64,000 nt of DNA, from NCBI RefSeq assembly GCF_007954265.1, contig NZ_VOLS01000012.1, positions 1-64,000 on the forward strand. The letters run 5' to 3'. The translations under genes and the position numbers were made by a program. This stretch comes from Colwellia sp. C1TZA3 (lineage in GTDB: Bacteria > Pseudomonadota > Gammaproteobacteria > Enterobacterales > Alteromonadaceae). Shown here piece after piece: positions 44,476-54,953 of this stretch. How positions within the stretch are numbered: position 1 is the first letter of the stretch; every line of letters begins with the position of its first letter. The notes below the pieces were generated by a model. It did not search any database. It saw only the letters and a list, made by a program, of their open reading frames with translations, and was not told the origin of the DNA.

Positions 44476-47307
44476 TTAATATTTTCTTTGGCATTTTTTC
44501 AATAAAAATTCGATATTGTTGTTAATGGTTATGTTTTTCGCCATTTTATCTAACTGTGTTTTGTTTTCATAACTTAATAATGACAAGTGATCTTTTATCT
44601 CTGCACCATGAAAATATTGTTGGAGAAATTCAGCTACATTATCTATTGATAAACTTTTAATAACTGAAATGAGTTTTTGCTTTTGATCAAAAGATACTTC
44701 TTTATTACAAATAGCGGCCCAATAACGCTGACTTTTAATTCTCAAGTTTGTATCTTTTTCTTGTAACTGGCTGGCTAGGCCAAATTGTAAATGCTGCCAG
44801 TGCTCAGCAGGCAAATTTTTAATGTAGTTATTTGTTCGAGCGATAAAGTCATTCATTGCCTGAGTTAACGTGACGGAGTCGGTATGCGGCGATTGAATAT
44901 AAAAAGCAATGCCAGGATAGCGATTAATCGGTATGAAACCGACACCCACCAAATAGCCATATTGTTTTTCTGTGCGCATTTCTTGAAAGAAAATAGGCGA
45001 CAATAATTGATTAGTTAACATGGTTAAGGCTATTGTGCGCAAATCCTTATTGGGCATGGGATAGTAAAGTAAAGCGGCGTGATCATGCGCTGGCAATTCC
45101 ATTGGTAGCGTTAATGCTCCTAGGCCTTGAAGATCAATACAAGGAATTTGCACTTGGTTGCTTTGCGATAACTTACCGTCAAAAATTTGTTTAACCTTGC
45201 TAATAATATGGTCAGCAGATTTTCTTGACCAATTGCCATGAATAAGTAAATCGACCGCGGTGTTTTCAAACATACGCGCAACAAAAATTTCAAACGCTTG
45301 AAATTCTATCTTTTCTAGGGCAGCAATTAACGTTTGACTACTGGGACTTTTCGGTTGCATTGTGGCGCTAAGGTGGGCAAATAGTTGTGAAATTGATTTA
45401 CTATTTTCTGCATTATGCCAATGAATTAGCAGTTGTTGCTTAAATAATTTGAATTTACTCTGACAGAACTTTCCTTGCATAAGGCTAGCTAACAGCAAGG
45501 GTAATAGTTGCTCTTGTTTTGTACTAATACCGGATAATTTCAGCGTTAGCCCACTCTGATGAGAATATAGGTGATAATGAATACCTGCTAGTTCGGCGTT
45601 GTAATGCTCTTCAATAACCGCGTCGCTATAGAGATCAATAAACAAGCGTGTCATTGCTATTGTGCTAGCATTTTCGATCACGGCTGGAGAGTCTATAGAG
45701 AGATAGATATAGCCCTTAGGGGTATTGAAGCTTGTGTCATGTTTAAACCAAACATTTAAGCCATCCTGATGATAAATTTTTTCAGGTGGTGTCAGTGAGC
45801 TACTTTCTGCATCATCTTCTTTGATCAGCTCAGGCCAAGATACTATATATGGATTTTTATTGGGTAAAAAAAGTTCGTCTATATAGGGAGCGTTTTGCCA
45901 TTGCTCAATGTCTTCTGGCTTAATATCGTTGACCGAGTAAGGCACTTGATACCATTTGCTGACGTTGCTATGGGGCTGTTGATGAACATTTTTATTGATA
46001 TAAATAAGACGAATGTTAGTTGCAACCATCAAGTCAAGTAAGGTGTTTAGTGTTGCTTGATGTTGACCTTCCATCACGTAATCACCAAAAATGTAATCTT
46101 GCTCTGGGTAATGTTGCATATTGATAACAAGTTGGCTGACAGAGTTCAGAGGTGATAGTTTTTCTTGGTAAGAAAATGATAACTCGGCTAGGGCTTTTTT
46201 TTCTTGATAATATTGTTGATTAATTGGCGCTTGTTTAAGTAAATGTAGATATGAAAATATAATACTGACAATGGTCGTTATGTGCTGTGTACCTAATTCA
46301 GACAGCGAGATGCTAATGTTAAAGTCTTTAAAATTAGAGCCATTGATGCCTGAGCCTGCGGTTAAAGCTAGAGCCCACTGTTTACTCTTTAATAATGATA
46401 AAATGCTACCTGGACCTTCATGACCAATTAAATAGGCCAGAATAGCTTCAGGCTTTTGACGATAAAATTGGTCAATACTTGGCATGGCAAAGCTAATGAT
46501 CAGTTGTTGATCATTTTTAACTGGCTGCACTGTTATTAATTTTTGTTGATGCTGGCTAAGGTAAAGTGGCTCACTAATTTTAGTTTTAGCAATACCATCA
46601 GATTTGACCTTGGAAAAATGCTTATTGGCTAAACTTTCTAATTCGGCGAGCGTTTGTGGCCCTTCTAGCACTAAGGTCATAAAATGCGCTTGATAATTTT
46701 TTTGAAAAAACTCACACAATTCATCACGTAAATTGTAACCCACTTTGTCTGCTAAAGTTTCACTGCTACCGACAGAAAATTTTGCGAAAGGGTGAGCTTG
46801 ATTAATTGTTTCTTTGTGAACGTCGTACAGGCGTCGAATATCGTCTTTAAGCTTGAGTTTGAATTCAGCATCAATGTTCTTGCGTTCTTTGTTAACAAAC
46901 TCCTCAGACAGTAGCGGCATAGTAAAAAACTCGCCAAAACGTGCTATTGCTGGGCTGAAATGTTGATAACCAATATCAAAGAAAAAACAGGTATGTTCTG
47001 TTGCTGTCCAAGCGTTATTACTACCACCATGCTGATTAATGAATTTTTGATACTCACTGCCGTCAGGAAAGTTTTTGGTGCCAAGAAATAGCATGTGCTC
47101 AAGAAAATGGGCAAGTCCTTGTCGATGTTCAGGATCATCGAAGTGGCCCACATTAACAGCTAGTGCGGCGGCAGATTTATTTGATTCGGGGTTATGGACC
47201 AATAAAGCTCTTAAGCCATTGCCTAAGGTCATTGTTTTATAGTGTTTAGTGTCATTCGGGCTTTTTTTCACGGTTGCTCCCGCACAATTTATGCTGTAGC
47301 TCGGCAT
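44476..47307 (-). CDS. Pitrilysin/insulinase-like zinc protease (M16)
   Basis: This 943-residue protease of the M16 family has the inverted zinc motif HFLEH at 67-71, with the third ligand in the ERKNIDAEF region about 75 residues on. The length and the four-domain build (two active and two inactive halves) match pitrilysin. It degrades small peptides. The first 20 residues show no clear signal peptide, so it may be cytoplasmic, unlike E. coli PtrA. It is divergent from sixA with a 200-bp gap. Confidence 0.88.
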   Translation of the reverse strand: MPSYSINCAGATVKKSPNDTKHYKTMTLGNGLRALLVHNPESNKSAAALAVNVGHFDDPEHRQGLAHFLEHMLFLGTKNFPDGSEYQKFINQHGGSNNAWTATEHTCFFFDIGYQHFSPAIARFGEFFTMPLLSEEFVNKERKNIDAEFKLKLKDDIRRLYDVHKETINQAHPFAKFSVGSSETLADKVGYNLRDELCEFFQKNYQAHFMTLVLEGPQTLAELESLANKHFSKVKSDGIAKTKISEPLYLSQHQQKLITVQPVKNDQQLIISFAMPSIDQFYRQKPEAILAYLIGHEGPGSILSLLKSKQWALALTAGSGINGSNFKDFNISISLSELGTQHITTIVSIIFSYLHLLKQAPINQQYYQEKKALAELSFSYQEKLSPLNSVSQLVINMQHYPEQDYIFGDYVMEGQHQATLNTLLDLMVATNIRLIYINKNVHQQPHSNVSKWYQVPYSVNDIKPEDIEQWQNAPYIDELFLPNKNPYIVSWPELIKEDDAESSSLTPPEKIYHQDGLNVWFKHDTSFNTPKGYIYLSIDSPAVIENASTIAMTRLFIDLYSDAVIEEHYNAELAGIHYHLYSHQSGLTLKLSGISTKQEQLLPLLLASLMQGKFCQSKFKLFKQQLLIHWHNAENSKSISQLFAHLSATMQPKSPSSQTLIAALEKIEFQAFEIFVARMFENTAVDLLIHGNWSRKSADHIISKVKQIFDGKLSQSNQVQIPCIDLQGLGALTLPMELPAHDHAALLYYPMPNKDLRTIALTMLTNQLLSPIFFQEMRTEKQYGYLVGVGFIPINRYPGIAFYIQSPHTDSVTLTQAMNDFIARTNNYIKNLPAEHWQHLQFGLASQLQEKDTNLRIKSQRYWAAICNKEVSFDQKQKLISVIKSLSIDNVAEFLQQYFHGAEIKDHLSLLSYENKTQLDKMAKNITINNNIEFLLKKCQRKY

Positions 47308-47506
47308 GACTATGCTCTATTCATAATCATTCTAAATTACCCTAAGGAATAAGGTGAGTCCATTTTATTCTTAATAGTTGTTATAAAAAGCTAAACAATT
47401 CCTTTATTATAGCCGTAATTATTGAGAACTATAGCTAAACTACTTGAATATGCCTGACTCATATTGTCTGGATATACGATCAAGTCGTGTTGAAATTAAG
47501 GTGTTT

Positions 47507-47986
47507 ATGCAAATTTTCGTTATGCGTCACGGACAAGCTGAAATGGTTGCGCCGTCTGATGCACTTAGACCATTAACTGAAAACGGCGTCAAAGAAGCCA
47601 AAATTATGGGACAATGGTTATTAGAAAATAGTCTGATATTTGATTGTATTTTTGTTAGCCCATATTTACGCGCACAACAAACGGCAGATGCTGTAATTAG
47701 CCAGTTAGGTCAGGTAGCTAATAGGCAAACGTTAAGTATTATTACGCCAGAAGATAGTGCTAAAGATGTTCATGATTATCTTGATGCCGTTTGCGCTGTT
47801 GAGCAATACCAGAAAATATTATTAGTGTCGCATATGCCTTTGGTGAGCTACTTGGTGGCTCAACTGACCAGTGATAACACTATGCCAATATTTCAAACTG
47901 GCTCAGTAGCGCAAATTGACTATGATACCGATCAAATGCATGGCGAACTTATTAGGTTAATGTCACCTAGTGAAAGTACTACCTAA
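47507..47986 (+). CDS. sixA: Phosphohistidine phosphatase SixA
   Basis: This 159-residue phosphatase removes phosphate from histidine in phosphotransfer proteins. The histidine-phosphatase motif RHG is at 7-9 (MQIFVMRHGQAEM). Other blocks are RPLTENGVKEA, SPYLRAQQTA and VSHMPLVSYL. A longer frame from 47444 adds 21 residues without family likeness. The ATG at 47507 has AAGGTG 6 bp before it and gives the normal SixA length. The transcript probably starts in the gap shared with the divergent protease gene. Confidence 0.9.
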   Translation: MQIFVMRHGQAEMVAPSDALRPLTENGVKEAKIMGQWLLENSLIFDCIFVSPYLRAQQTADAVISQLGQVANRQTLSIITPEDSAKDVHDYLDAVCAVEQYQKILLVSHMPLVSYLVAQLTSDNTMPIFQTGSVAQIDYDTDQMHGELIRLMSPSESTT

Positions 47987-48060
47987 TGAACTTTAGGGCT
48001 AGGTTGCCATTATACTTTTTGACCTTGTTTTTTGATCTAATAGCCCGTTGAGCCTTGAGG

Positions 48061-48603
48061 TTAATCAGTACTAAACTTGTCTTTTAGTTCGACTAAAACC
48101 AGTATGGCGCCATTGCCGCCCCATTCTAGTGGCGCTTGATGAAAAGCCATCACATCAGGGTGTTGTACTAACCAGTGCGGCACTTTAGTTTTTAATATAC
48201 CGCCACCTAAACCATGAACGATACAAACACATTGCGCGTGTTCTTTTTCGCAAGCGGCTAGTAATGCGGCGATTTCACGTTTTGATTGGTGCTGATCAAG
48301 GCCGTGTAGGTCTAAAATTAAGTCAGGGACGTATTGACCACGGCGTAAATTTTTAGCTTCAAAACTATCAACACCATCACGAACATACTTTAGCGGACCG
48401 TTAAGATTCAGCGCAGGTTCAAATTCATCAGAGAAATGAAACTCAGCTAGGGCTTTTTTATCTTTTTGTTTTGCTAAAGAGTTTTTCTGCTTGCTGGTTC
48501 TTTTTACCGGGTGTATTCTGTCCTGCACCATAGGTTTTACCTTACCTATGGCATCTTTAAATAAATTTTTTTCTTCCACATTTGGCACGTATTTGAATTT
48601 CAT
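48061..48603 (-). CDS. smrB: Smr domain endonuclease SmrB
   Basis: This 180-residue protein has a basic N-terminal arm and a C-terminal Smr domain with DLHG (98-101) and HGLGGG (130-135). SmrB cuts mRNA between collided ribosomes as part of ribosome rescue in gammaproteobacteria. It is divergent from prmB, the arrangement seen in many relatives, with 62 bp between the starts. The family call is firm. The role follows from studies of E. coli SmrB. Confidence 0.92.
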   Translation of the reverse strand: MKFKYVPNVEEKNLFKDAIGKVKPMVQDRIHPVKRTSKQKNSLAKQKDKKALAEFHFSDEFEPALNLNGPLKYVRDGVDSFEAKNLRRGQYVPDLILDLHGLDQHQSKREIAALLAACEKEHAQCVCIVHGLGGGILKTKVPHWLVQHPDVMAFHQAPLEWGGNGAILVLVELKDKFSTD

Positions 48604-48665
48604 TTATTAAGTCTAAAAACATCGACGAACAATAACAAGTGAAAGTATAATAAAAAACAAGTGTT

Positions 48666-49622
48666 ATGATAATAAAACCTGAGGAAAACGTGGAAATAAT
48701 AAATTTTGCAGAGGTAAGCGAGCAATTGCATACGGTTAATGATTATGTGCGTTTTGGTGCTAGTCAGTTTAATCAGGCTGAGTTGTATTTTGGTCATGGT
48801 ACAAACAATGCTTGGCATGAAGCGCTTATTTTGGTGATGCATCAACTGGCTTTACCGCAAGAAATATCCAATGATCTTATGCAATGTCGTTTGGTATCCC
48901 AAGAGCGAATAGCGATTTTACAGTTGTTTGAGCGGCGAATTGTTGAAGGGCTACCTGCGGCATATTTAACCAATCAAGCGATGTTTTGCGGCTTACCGTT
49001 TTATGTCGATGAACGGGTGCTAGTGCCACGTTCGCCAATAGGTGAGTTAATCGATAATAAATTTTCCGGTTTAATTGAGCATGCGCCAAAGCAAATTTTA
49101 GATTTATGCACTGGTAGTGGCTGTATTGCCATTGCCTGCGCTGTTGCGTTTCCTGAAGCAGAAGTTGATGCGGCAGACCTCTCAATTGATGCGCTCAATG
49201 TCGCACAGATCAATATTGAAGGTCATGGTTTATCAGCACAAGTTATGCCAATTGAATCTGACGTTTTTTCTGGCGTGGTAGGGCAACGCTATGACTTAAT
49301 AGTGACAAACCCACCTTATGTTGATCAAGAAGATGTCGATGCATTGCCGCAAGAATATTTACACGAGCCAGTAATGGGCTTAGGCAGTGGTTTTGATGGC
49401 TTAGATATCGTACGAAAAATTTTGGCGCAAGCCGCGAGTCACCTGCACGATAATGGTGTATTGATTTGTGAAGTGGGCAATTCACAAATCCATTTAAGTG
49501 CTGCTTTTCCAAACGTGCCATTTCAGTGGCTAGCGTTTGAACGAGGTGGCCATGGCGTGTTTCGCTTAACTAAAGCACAACTAGAAAATCATCAGCAAGA
49601 TTTTCAGACAATAAATAATTAA
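48666..49622 (+). CDS. prmB: Ribosomal protein L3 glutamine methyltransferase
   Basis: This 318-residue methyltransferase modifies a glutamine of ribosomal protein L3. The SAM-binding motif DLCTGSG is at 146-152 and the NPPYV motif, which holds the glutamine side chain, is at 215-219. The N-terminal helical domain (YFGHGTNNAWHEALILV) and VLVPRSPIGELI are typical of PrmB and separate it from PrmC. It runs into aroC and an MFS gene, the same order as in many gammaproteobacteria (prmB-aroC). Confidence 0.93.
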   Translation: MIIKPEENVEIINFAEVSEQLHTVNDYVRFGASQFNQAELYFGHGTNNAWHEALILVMHQLALPQEISNDLMQCRLVSQERIAILQLFERRIVEGLPAAYLTNQAMFCGLPFYVDERVLVPRSPIGELIDNKFSGLIEHAPKQILDLCTGSGCIAIACAVAFPEAEVDAADLSIDALNVAQINIEGHGLSAQVMPIESDVFSGVVGQRYDLIVTNPPYVDQEDVDALPQEYLHEPVMGLGSGFDGLDIVRKILAQAASHLHDNGVLICEVGNSQIHLSAAFPNVPFQWLAFERGGHGVFRLTKAQLENHQQDFQTINN

Positions 49623-49716
49623 TACCAAACAGCTGCTTAGAGTAGTTTGTTAGGCACTCTGATACCAATTGATTAAGCGATTTGGTATCTCATCATTTTT
49701 TACGGGTAGATTCATT

Positions 49717-50808
49717 ATGTCAGGTAATACTTTTGGTAAGCTATTTACGGTTACTTCATTTGGTGAAAGCCACGGGTTAGGCTTAGGAGCGATTATTGAT
49801 GGTTGTCCTCCGGGTGTAGAACTTAGCGAGGCTGATTTACAACTTGACCTTGATCGCCGCCGACCGGGCACCTCACGCTTTACCACCGCGCGCCGAGAGG
49901 CGGACGAAGTCAAAATAATGTCGGGTGTTTTTGAAGGTAAAACTACCGGCACACCTATTGGTTTATTAATTGAAAACACCGACCAACGTTCGCAAGATTA
50001 TGGTGATATCGCCAAGACATTTCGTCCAGGACATGCGGATTATACTTACTGGCAAAAATATGGCATTCGTGATTACCGTGGTGGTGGTCGCTCTTCTGCC
50101 CGTGAAACCGCAATGCGTGTGGCGGCTGGTGCGGTAGCAAAAAAATATTTAAAACAGAAGTTCGGTATCACTATTCAAGCTTGTGTCACTCAAATTGGTG
50201 AAGTATGTGCTGACAATATTGATTGGAATATTGTTGAAGAAAATCCATTTTTCTTTCCTGATGCGAATAAACTTGAACAATTAGATGAATTGTTACGCGG
50301 CATTATGCGTAAAAAAGACTCTATCGGCGCTAAGTTGATGGTAGTAGCGAATAATGTGCCGGTGGGTTTAGGTGAACCTATTTTTGATCGTTTAGACGCA
50401 GATATTGCACACGCATTAATGGGTATTAACGCCGTGAAAGCGGTAGAAGTTGGCGATGGCTTTGCTGTGGTTAATCAAAAAGGCTCTGAGCACAGAGATG
50501 AGTTAACGCCTGAGGGTTTTGCGTCAAATCATGCTGGCGGTGTTTTAGGGGGGATATCTTCAGGCCAACCTATTGTTGCGTCGATTGCCTTAAAGCCAAC
50601 CTCTAGTATCGGTGTTAGTGGTAAAACAGTTGATCTAGCGGGTAAGTCTGCCGATATTGTGACCAAAGGCCGTCATGATCCTTGTGTCGGTATTCGTGCG
50701 GTACCAATTGCTGAAGCCATGTTAGCCTTGACCTTGATGGATCATTACTTGAGACATCGTGCACAAAATATGGATGTAATTTGTCAAACGCCAGATATTG
50801 AACGTTAA
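49717..50808 (+). CDS. aroC: Chorismate synthase
   Basis: This 363-residue enzyme makes chorismate from EPSP, the last step of the shikimate pathway, with reduced FMN. The family opening [20 protein letters not shown] starts at 49717. An upstream ATG at 49669 adds 16 residues unlike the family. Signature blocks are [48 protein letters not shown] and [18 protein letters not shown]. Length is typical. It probably lies in one transcript with prmB. Confidence 0.97.
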   Translation: MSGNTFGKLFTVTSFGESHGLGLGAIIDGCPPGVELSEADLQLDLDRRRPGTSRFTTARREADEVKIMSGVFEGKTTGTPIGLLIENTDQRSQDYGDIAKTFRPGHADYTYWQKYGIRDYRGGGRSSARETAMRVAAGAVAKKYLKQKFGITIQACVTQIGEVCADNIDWNIVEENPFFFPDANKLEQLDELLRGIMRKKDSIGAKLMVVANNVPVGLGEPIFDRLDADIAHALMGINAVKAVEVGDGFAVVNQKGSEHRDELTPEGFASNHAGGVLGGISSGQPIVASIALKPTSSIGVSGKTVDLAGKSADIVTKGRHDPCVGIRAVPIAEAMLALTLMDHYLRHRAQNMDVICQTPDIER

Positions 50809-50847
50809 GCTTGCGGTTAAATACCCAAGTGATGGTAGGCTAACCTA

Positions 50848-52017
50848 GTGGCTTCAAAACAATTCATGCGTTTGTCGACAAATTATTTTTGGTATTTTGG
50901 TCTCTTAGGTTTAATCGTACCTTTTTTGGCTGTATTTCTTGATGCCAGAGGTTTTACCTCGCTAGAAATTGGCGAAATATTAGCGGTGATCACCGCAACA
51001 AAAATAGTAGCGCCGTCATTATGGGCGCAACTTGCTGACAAGTCAGGTCAACAACTAACGATAGTAAAAGTAGGTTCATTACTTTCATTGCTTTGTTTTA
51101 GTTTGATTATTTGGACATTCAGTTACTGGCCATTAATGTTTAGTTTGGCAATGTTTAGTCTCTTTATCACTTCAATTTTACCGCAAATTGAAGTGATGAC
51201 CCTTAACTCTATTCGCAAAAGTGCAAAAATATATGCCCGTATTCGTTTATGGGGCAGTATCGGTTTTGTCATTGTTGCTATGCTCAGTGGTGAACTGATT
51301 GAGCGTTATTCTGCCGAAGCCTTTAGTTATATTGGTATTGTTATATTAGTAGGGCTTTTTATCTCAACATTGCTTAATAAGCAACCTCGGATAGCCAAAA
51401 AAACCTCCATTAACAGTGTTTCTATTAAAGCTAAAGTGTTCAACCGTAACTTTTTGTTATTCTTTTTCGCGGGCTTAATGTTGCAAATGAGCTTTGGCCC
51501 TTATTATGTTTTTTTTGCTTTATACCTTAAGAATTTAGCTTACTCGGGATTTTTAATCGGCATTTTTATCGCTATTGGTGTGGTGGCTGAAATTGGGGTT
51601 TTTGTTTTTGCCGCTATTTTCTTTAAGAGTTTCTCGCTAAAAACTTTAATTAGCATGAGCATATTATTGACGGCATTACGTTGGTTTGTTGTGGGACATT
51701 TTGCCAATAGCGATATGGCACTGGCATTCTCCCAACTGATCCACGCACTAAGTTTTGGTTTATACCATAGTGCCAGTATTAGCTTTATTCAACAGCACTT
51801 TAACGCGAACCAACAGAGTCGAGGTCAAGCGATTTATATCGGTGGGGTTTATGGTGTTGGTGGTGCGATTGGTGCCTATGTAGCGGGCTTATTATGGCAA
51901 GAGGGTATTGGCGCAGTGATAACCTTTGATTTTGCGGCGATTACCGCATTGATTGGCGGGATTTTAGCGCTATTTTTGCGTAATAAACCTATCAAGCGAG
52001 ACGTTAGCCGTGTCTGA
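50848..52017 (+). CDS. MFS transporter of the PPP/HcaT-like group
   Basis: This 389-residue inner-membrane protein has about twelve helices. The block FWYFGLLGLIVPFLAVFLDARGFTSLEIG and the helix-2/3 loop LWAQLADKSGQQ are typical of the MFS group that includes HcaT. The frame begins with GTG at 50848. An ATG seven codons in (50866) is an equally good start. It follows aroC by 39 bp and is ended by a strong terminator. The substrate is unknown. Confidence 0.85.
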   Translation: MASKQFMRLSTNYFWYFGLLGLIVPFLAVFLDARGFTSLEIGEILAVITATKIVAPSLWAQLADKSGQQLTIVKVGSLLSLLCFSLIIWTFSYWPLMFSLAMFSLFITSILPQIEVMTLNSIRKSAKIYARIRLWGSIGFVIVAMLSGELIERYSAEAFSYIGIVILVGLFISTLLNKQPRIAKKTSINSVSIKAKVFNRNFLLFFFAGLMLQMSFGPYYVFFALYLKNLAYSGFLIGIFIAIGVVAEIGVFVFAAIFFKSFSLKTLISMSILLTALRWFVVGHFANSDMALAFSQLIHALSFGLYHSASISFIQQHFNANQQSRGQAIYIGGVYGVGGAIGAYVAGLLWQEGIGAVITFDFAAITALIGGILALFLRNKPIKRDVSRV

Positions 52018-52062
52018 TTTATTCGCAATAAGAAAAAGCGTCAGGTTTGATTTACTCATAAT

Positions 52063-52100
52063 AAAAAAGCTAGCAGTTTTATCTGCTAGCTTTTTTATTT
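52063..52100 (+). terminator. Rho-independent terminator after the MFS gene
   Basis: AAAAAAGCTAGCAG, a six-base loop, and CTGCTAGCTTTTTT form an almost perfect hairpin with a T-run, on the plus strand 46 bp after the MFS stop. The A-run on the left makes it work in both directions. Confidence 0.92.
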
Positions 52101-52137
52101 TGTATCGTTAAGGTGAATTAACTTAGCGATATGATCT

Positions 52138-52548
52138 TATACCCGCTCCACTTCAAGGTGCAGGTTTGTGCAAGTCGAGAAAGGGTTAGGTACCAGGCAT
52201 TGATTGAAGAGAATAGTTATTCTTGGCAACTGCTCCTGCGTTGCTCTAATAACCCACATCCCTGTGGGAATATTGTCGAAATCCATAACGCAGGAGATGA
52301 CCCTTTATCGGCTTGCCCGTAGGGAGCTAAGCTAGAAAACCAGTCCAGCGTTGCATACATGGATGTATGTACTTAGGTTTTGTCTGGAACAAAAAACCTG
52401 TGCACTACTTGATAAGGTTCCTACATGGATGTAGGACATTAGGGTAACGCAGGAGCAGTTACCGAGAATAACCATTACCTTCGTATCGCGCCTTGATCTG
52501 ATTTCCTAGCTTAACTCTGAAACTGCATCTTGAAGTGGAACGGGTATA
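52138..52548. mobile_element. 411-bp foldback element
   Basis: The ends are TATACCCGCTCCACTTCAAG plus GTGCAG and its near-exact reverse complement ending in GGGTATA. Inner arms also pair: GAATAGTTATTCTTGGCAAC with TGCTCCTGCGTTGCTCTAAT at about 52210-52250 matches the reverse complement of 52441-52480. It has no coding capacity (the 63-codon frame at its left is not credible). A relic of one end lies near 24880. It resembles a non-autonomous transposable element or a large BIME. Confidence 0.8.
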
Positions 52549-52706
52549 TAGCAATCCCATTAAGTTATTGCTCACTTGTACTAGTTAAAATAGCTCAAGG
52601 CTGTGTTGCTCTCAATCCCAATAGCCAGCTATTGCTCAATCGAGCGCCTTACCTTGAGTTATTTTTCCTGCGCACAACAAGATCACAAACTTAATGGAAC
52701 TGGTAT
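52547..52706 (+). mobile_element. MITE-like element, copy 2
   Basis: This copy is almost identical to the 54954-55112 copy and the reverse complement of the 24565-24723 copy. Its left end joins the foldback element with no gap, and its right end (AACTTAATGGAACTGGTAT) supplies the first base of the lipA stop codon on the other strand. Confidence 0.9.
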
Positions 52707-53674
52707 TATTTTACTTCTTCACCAGCAGCTTGTTTGTCAGCATGGTAGCTAGAACGCACGAGTGGGCCACATGCTGCGTGATCAAAGCCCATTTTGTCTG
52801 CTTCACGTTTAAACATAGCAAAGTCATCTGGGTGAACGTAACGCTCGACCGGTAAATGATGTTTACTCGGTTGTAAGTATTGGCCAATAGTTAGCATGGT
52901 AACGCCATGAGCACGTAAGTCCCGCATCACTTGAATAATTTCTTCGTTAGTTTCACCTAAGCCGACCATTAAACCTGATTTAGTCGGTACACTTGGGTTG
53001 GCCTCACCAAATTTTTTCAATAGATCTAACGACCATTGGTAGTTAGCGCCTGGGCGAGCTTTAGTATATAAACGCGGTGCGGTTTCGAGGTTGTGATTGA
53101 AGGTACCAGGTGGATGGGTATTTAAAATTTCTAAAGCGCGATCCATGCGGCCACGAAAATCAGGGACTAAAATTTCTACTTTAGTCTGTGGTGAATGCTC
53201 GGCAATTTCGGTAATACAATCAACAAATTGTTGTGCGCCGCCATCACGAAGGTCATCACGGTCAACAGAAGTGATTACCACGTATTTCAGCTTCATGTCT
53301 TTTAGCGTTAAGGCTAATTTGCGTGGCTCTTCTTTATTTACCGCCATTGGGCGGCCATGGCCAACATCACAAAATGGACAACGACGGGTACAAATATCAC
53401 CCAAAATCATAAAAGTTGCTGTGCCGTTATTAAAACATTCTGATAAATTTGGGCATGACGCTTCTTCACAAACCGAATGTAAATTATGTTTACGTAATGC
53501 TGCTTTTATACCATCAATACGCTCTGAACTTTTTGGCAGTTTAATGCGTAACCAACTAGGTTTTCTTAGCATAGTTTCGCGCTCAGAAGTCATAACCTTA
53601 ATAGGAATATGCGCCATTTTTTCGGCATCGCGTAGTTTAGTGCCTGGGGTAATTTGTGATGATTTAGTGGTCAT
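52706..53674 (-). CDS. lipA: Lipoyl synthase
   Basis: This 322-residue radical-SAM enzyme inserts two sulfur atoms into octanoyl groups on lipoyl domains. The auxiliary cluster cysteines are C69, C74 and C80 ([12 protein letters not shown]) and the radical-SAM cluster is C95, C99 and C102 (CTRRCPFC). The terminal RSSYHAD with its serine ligand is intact. The start overlaps the lipB stop by 11 bp. The last base of its stop codon falls on the end of a MITE-like element, so the normal downstream sequence has been replaced. Confidence 0.97.
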   Translation of the reverse strand: MTTKSSQITPGTKLRDAEKMAHIPIKVMTSERETMLRKPSWLRIKLPKSSERIDGIKAALRKHNLHSVCEEASCPNLSECFNNGTATFMILGDICTRRCPFCDVGHGRPMAVNKEEPRKLALTLKDMKLKYVVITSVDRDDLRDGGAQQFVDCITEIAEHSPQTKVEILVPDFRGRMDRALEILNTHPPGTFNHNLETAPRLYTKARPGANYQWSLDLLKKFGEANPSVPTKSGLMVGLGETNEEIIQVMRDLRAHGVTMLTIGQYLQPSKHHLPVERYVHPDDFAMFKREADKMGFDHAACGPLVRSSYHADKQAAGEEVK

Positions 53675-54323
53675 GTATTATTTCCAATCCCGTTTGATAA
53701 GATAAATGCTGGGTGTTTAATAACTCACTTAGGTGTTTTACCAATGAGTCACCCGCTTGATCTACTGTGGCAGGGCCCTGTAAATCGATTGTTTGTATCA
53801 TTTCTAAGCCTTGGTAACCGCAGGGGTTAATGCGTAGAAATGGTGATAAGTCCATATTAACATTTAATGCCAAACCATGAAAAGAGCAGCCTTTACGTAC
53901 TCGCAATCCCAAAGAGGCAATTTTTTTATTTTCGACATAAACACCGGGTGCGTCAGGCTTTGCTGTTGCCGTAATGCCAAAATCTGCCATTGCGGCTACG
54001 ATGCCATCTTCAATTAGCGTAACCAGTGCTCTTATGCCCATTTTTCTGCGGCGTAGATTGATCATAAAGTAGACCACTTGTTGGCCAGGGCCGTGATAAG
54101 TAACTTGTCCACCTCGATCCACTTTTACCACGGGTATATCTCCAGGCATAAGTAGGTGCTCATCTTTACCTGCTTGCCCTTGAGTAAATACTGGTGGATG
54201 CTCCACCAGCCAAAGTTCGTCAGCGGTATTTTCATCTCGATTATCGGTGAAATTTTTCATGGCATGCCAAACTTCGACATAGTCGAGGTTATTCAGTTGC
54301 CGAATAATCAATGTGTTTTTCAA
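53664..54323 (-). CDS. lipB: Octanoyltransferase
   Basis: This 219-residue enzyme moves octanoate from acyl carrier protein to lipoyl domains, the step before LipA. The conserved block [17 protein letters not shown], the catalytic lysine K134 (ENKKIASLG) and the catalytic cysteine C168 (INPCGYQG) are intact. It lies 74 bp downstream of ybeD and overlaps lipA, the common gammaproteobacterial order. Confidence 0.96.
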   Translation of the reverse strand: MKNTLIIRQLNNLDYVEVWHAMKNFTDNRDENTADELWLVEHPPVFTQGQAGKDEHLLMPGDIPVVKVDRGGQVTYHGPGQQVVYFMINLRRRKMGIRALVTLIEDGIVAAMADFGITATAKPDAPGVYVENKKIASLGLRVRKGCSFHGLALNVNMDLSPFLRINPCGYQGLEMIQTIDLQGPATVDQAGDSLVKHLSELLNTQHLSYQTGLEIIHDH

Positions 54324-54397
54324 AATACATCTCTATAGATTTTATTACAGGTATTATAGCCAAATAATAATGGGAATACACCGGATAAGTAGTAGGG

Positions 54398-54661
54398 TCA
54401 AAGTACGTAACGTACTTGCTCAATGGCATTCAAGGTTTTATATATTGTTTCAATATGTGCTTTACTGGTAACGGTAACAACCACTGAAATTGAATGATAA
54501 TTTCCTTTCGAGCTTGGTTTTACCTTTGGTGCATAATCACCAGGCGTATGCTTTTGCAACTCACCAACAACTAAGTCTGGCAACTCGTCACACGCTATAC
54601 CCATAACTTTAAAGTTTAGTACGGTGGGGAAATCTAATAATTCATCAAATTTAGTATTCAT
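54398..54661 (-). CDS. ybeD: DUF493 family protein YbeD
   Basis: This 87-residue protein has a ferredoxin-like fold that matches YbeD ([20 protein letters not shown], then [24 protein letters not shown]). It is found between dacA and lipB in most gammaproteobacteria. Its role is unproven, and an allosteric link to lipoate or D-alanine metabolism has been guessed from its fold and place. Confidence 0.93.
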   Translation of the reverse strand: MNTKFDELLDFPTVLNFKVMGIACDELPDLVVGELQKHTPGDYAPKVKPSSKGNYHSISVVVTVTSKAHIETIYKTLNAIEQVRYVL

Positions 54662-54915
54662 TTTTTTCTCTTAATCGGTAAAAAACCAATATGCTGTAGC
54701 TATTTTAATCATGGCTAGCATATTCGAGTTAGTGGTAAATAAACCAATCCATGTGGTAATAATTTAAGCGGCTGAATGTGCCAATTGGTGATATTTTAAC
54801 ACTATTTGCTACGAATGTGACTAGTCGAGGCTAGTTATTGGCTATAAATGAGGGGGAGAGTAACTAATATCAACGTTTGATGGTAATTTTATTTTCTAAT
54901 ACATCCAAATAAAAG

Positions 54916-54945
54916 CAGAAAACTTAGCCTAGGCTAAGTTTTCTG
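54916..54945. terminator. Perfect 30-bp palindrome, likely dacA terminator
   Basis: CAGAAAACTTAGCC and its reverse complement meet around TAGG with no loop mismatch. On the minus strand it is followed by CTTTTATTTG. It lies between dacA and ybeD, past the MITE-like copy, and may end the dacA transcript or act both ways. Confidence 0.6.
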
Positions 54946-54953
54946 TGCAAGTA

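Noticed and set aside
49660-49690. ATACCAA...TTGGTAT pair as a fourth MITE copy
   Set aside because: Only short ends are similar. The inner 120 bp are absent.
52131-52322. 63-codon frame after the MFS gene
   Set aside because: It lies within the foldback element and its terminal repeat.
53097-53705. 202-codon plus-strand frame
   Set aside because: It is antisense to lipA, whose iron-sulfur motifs are intact.
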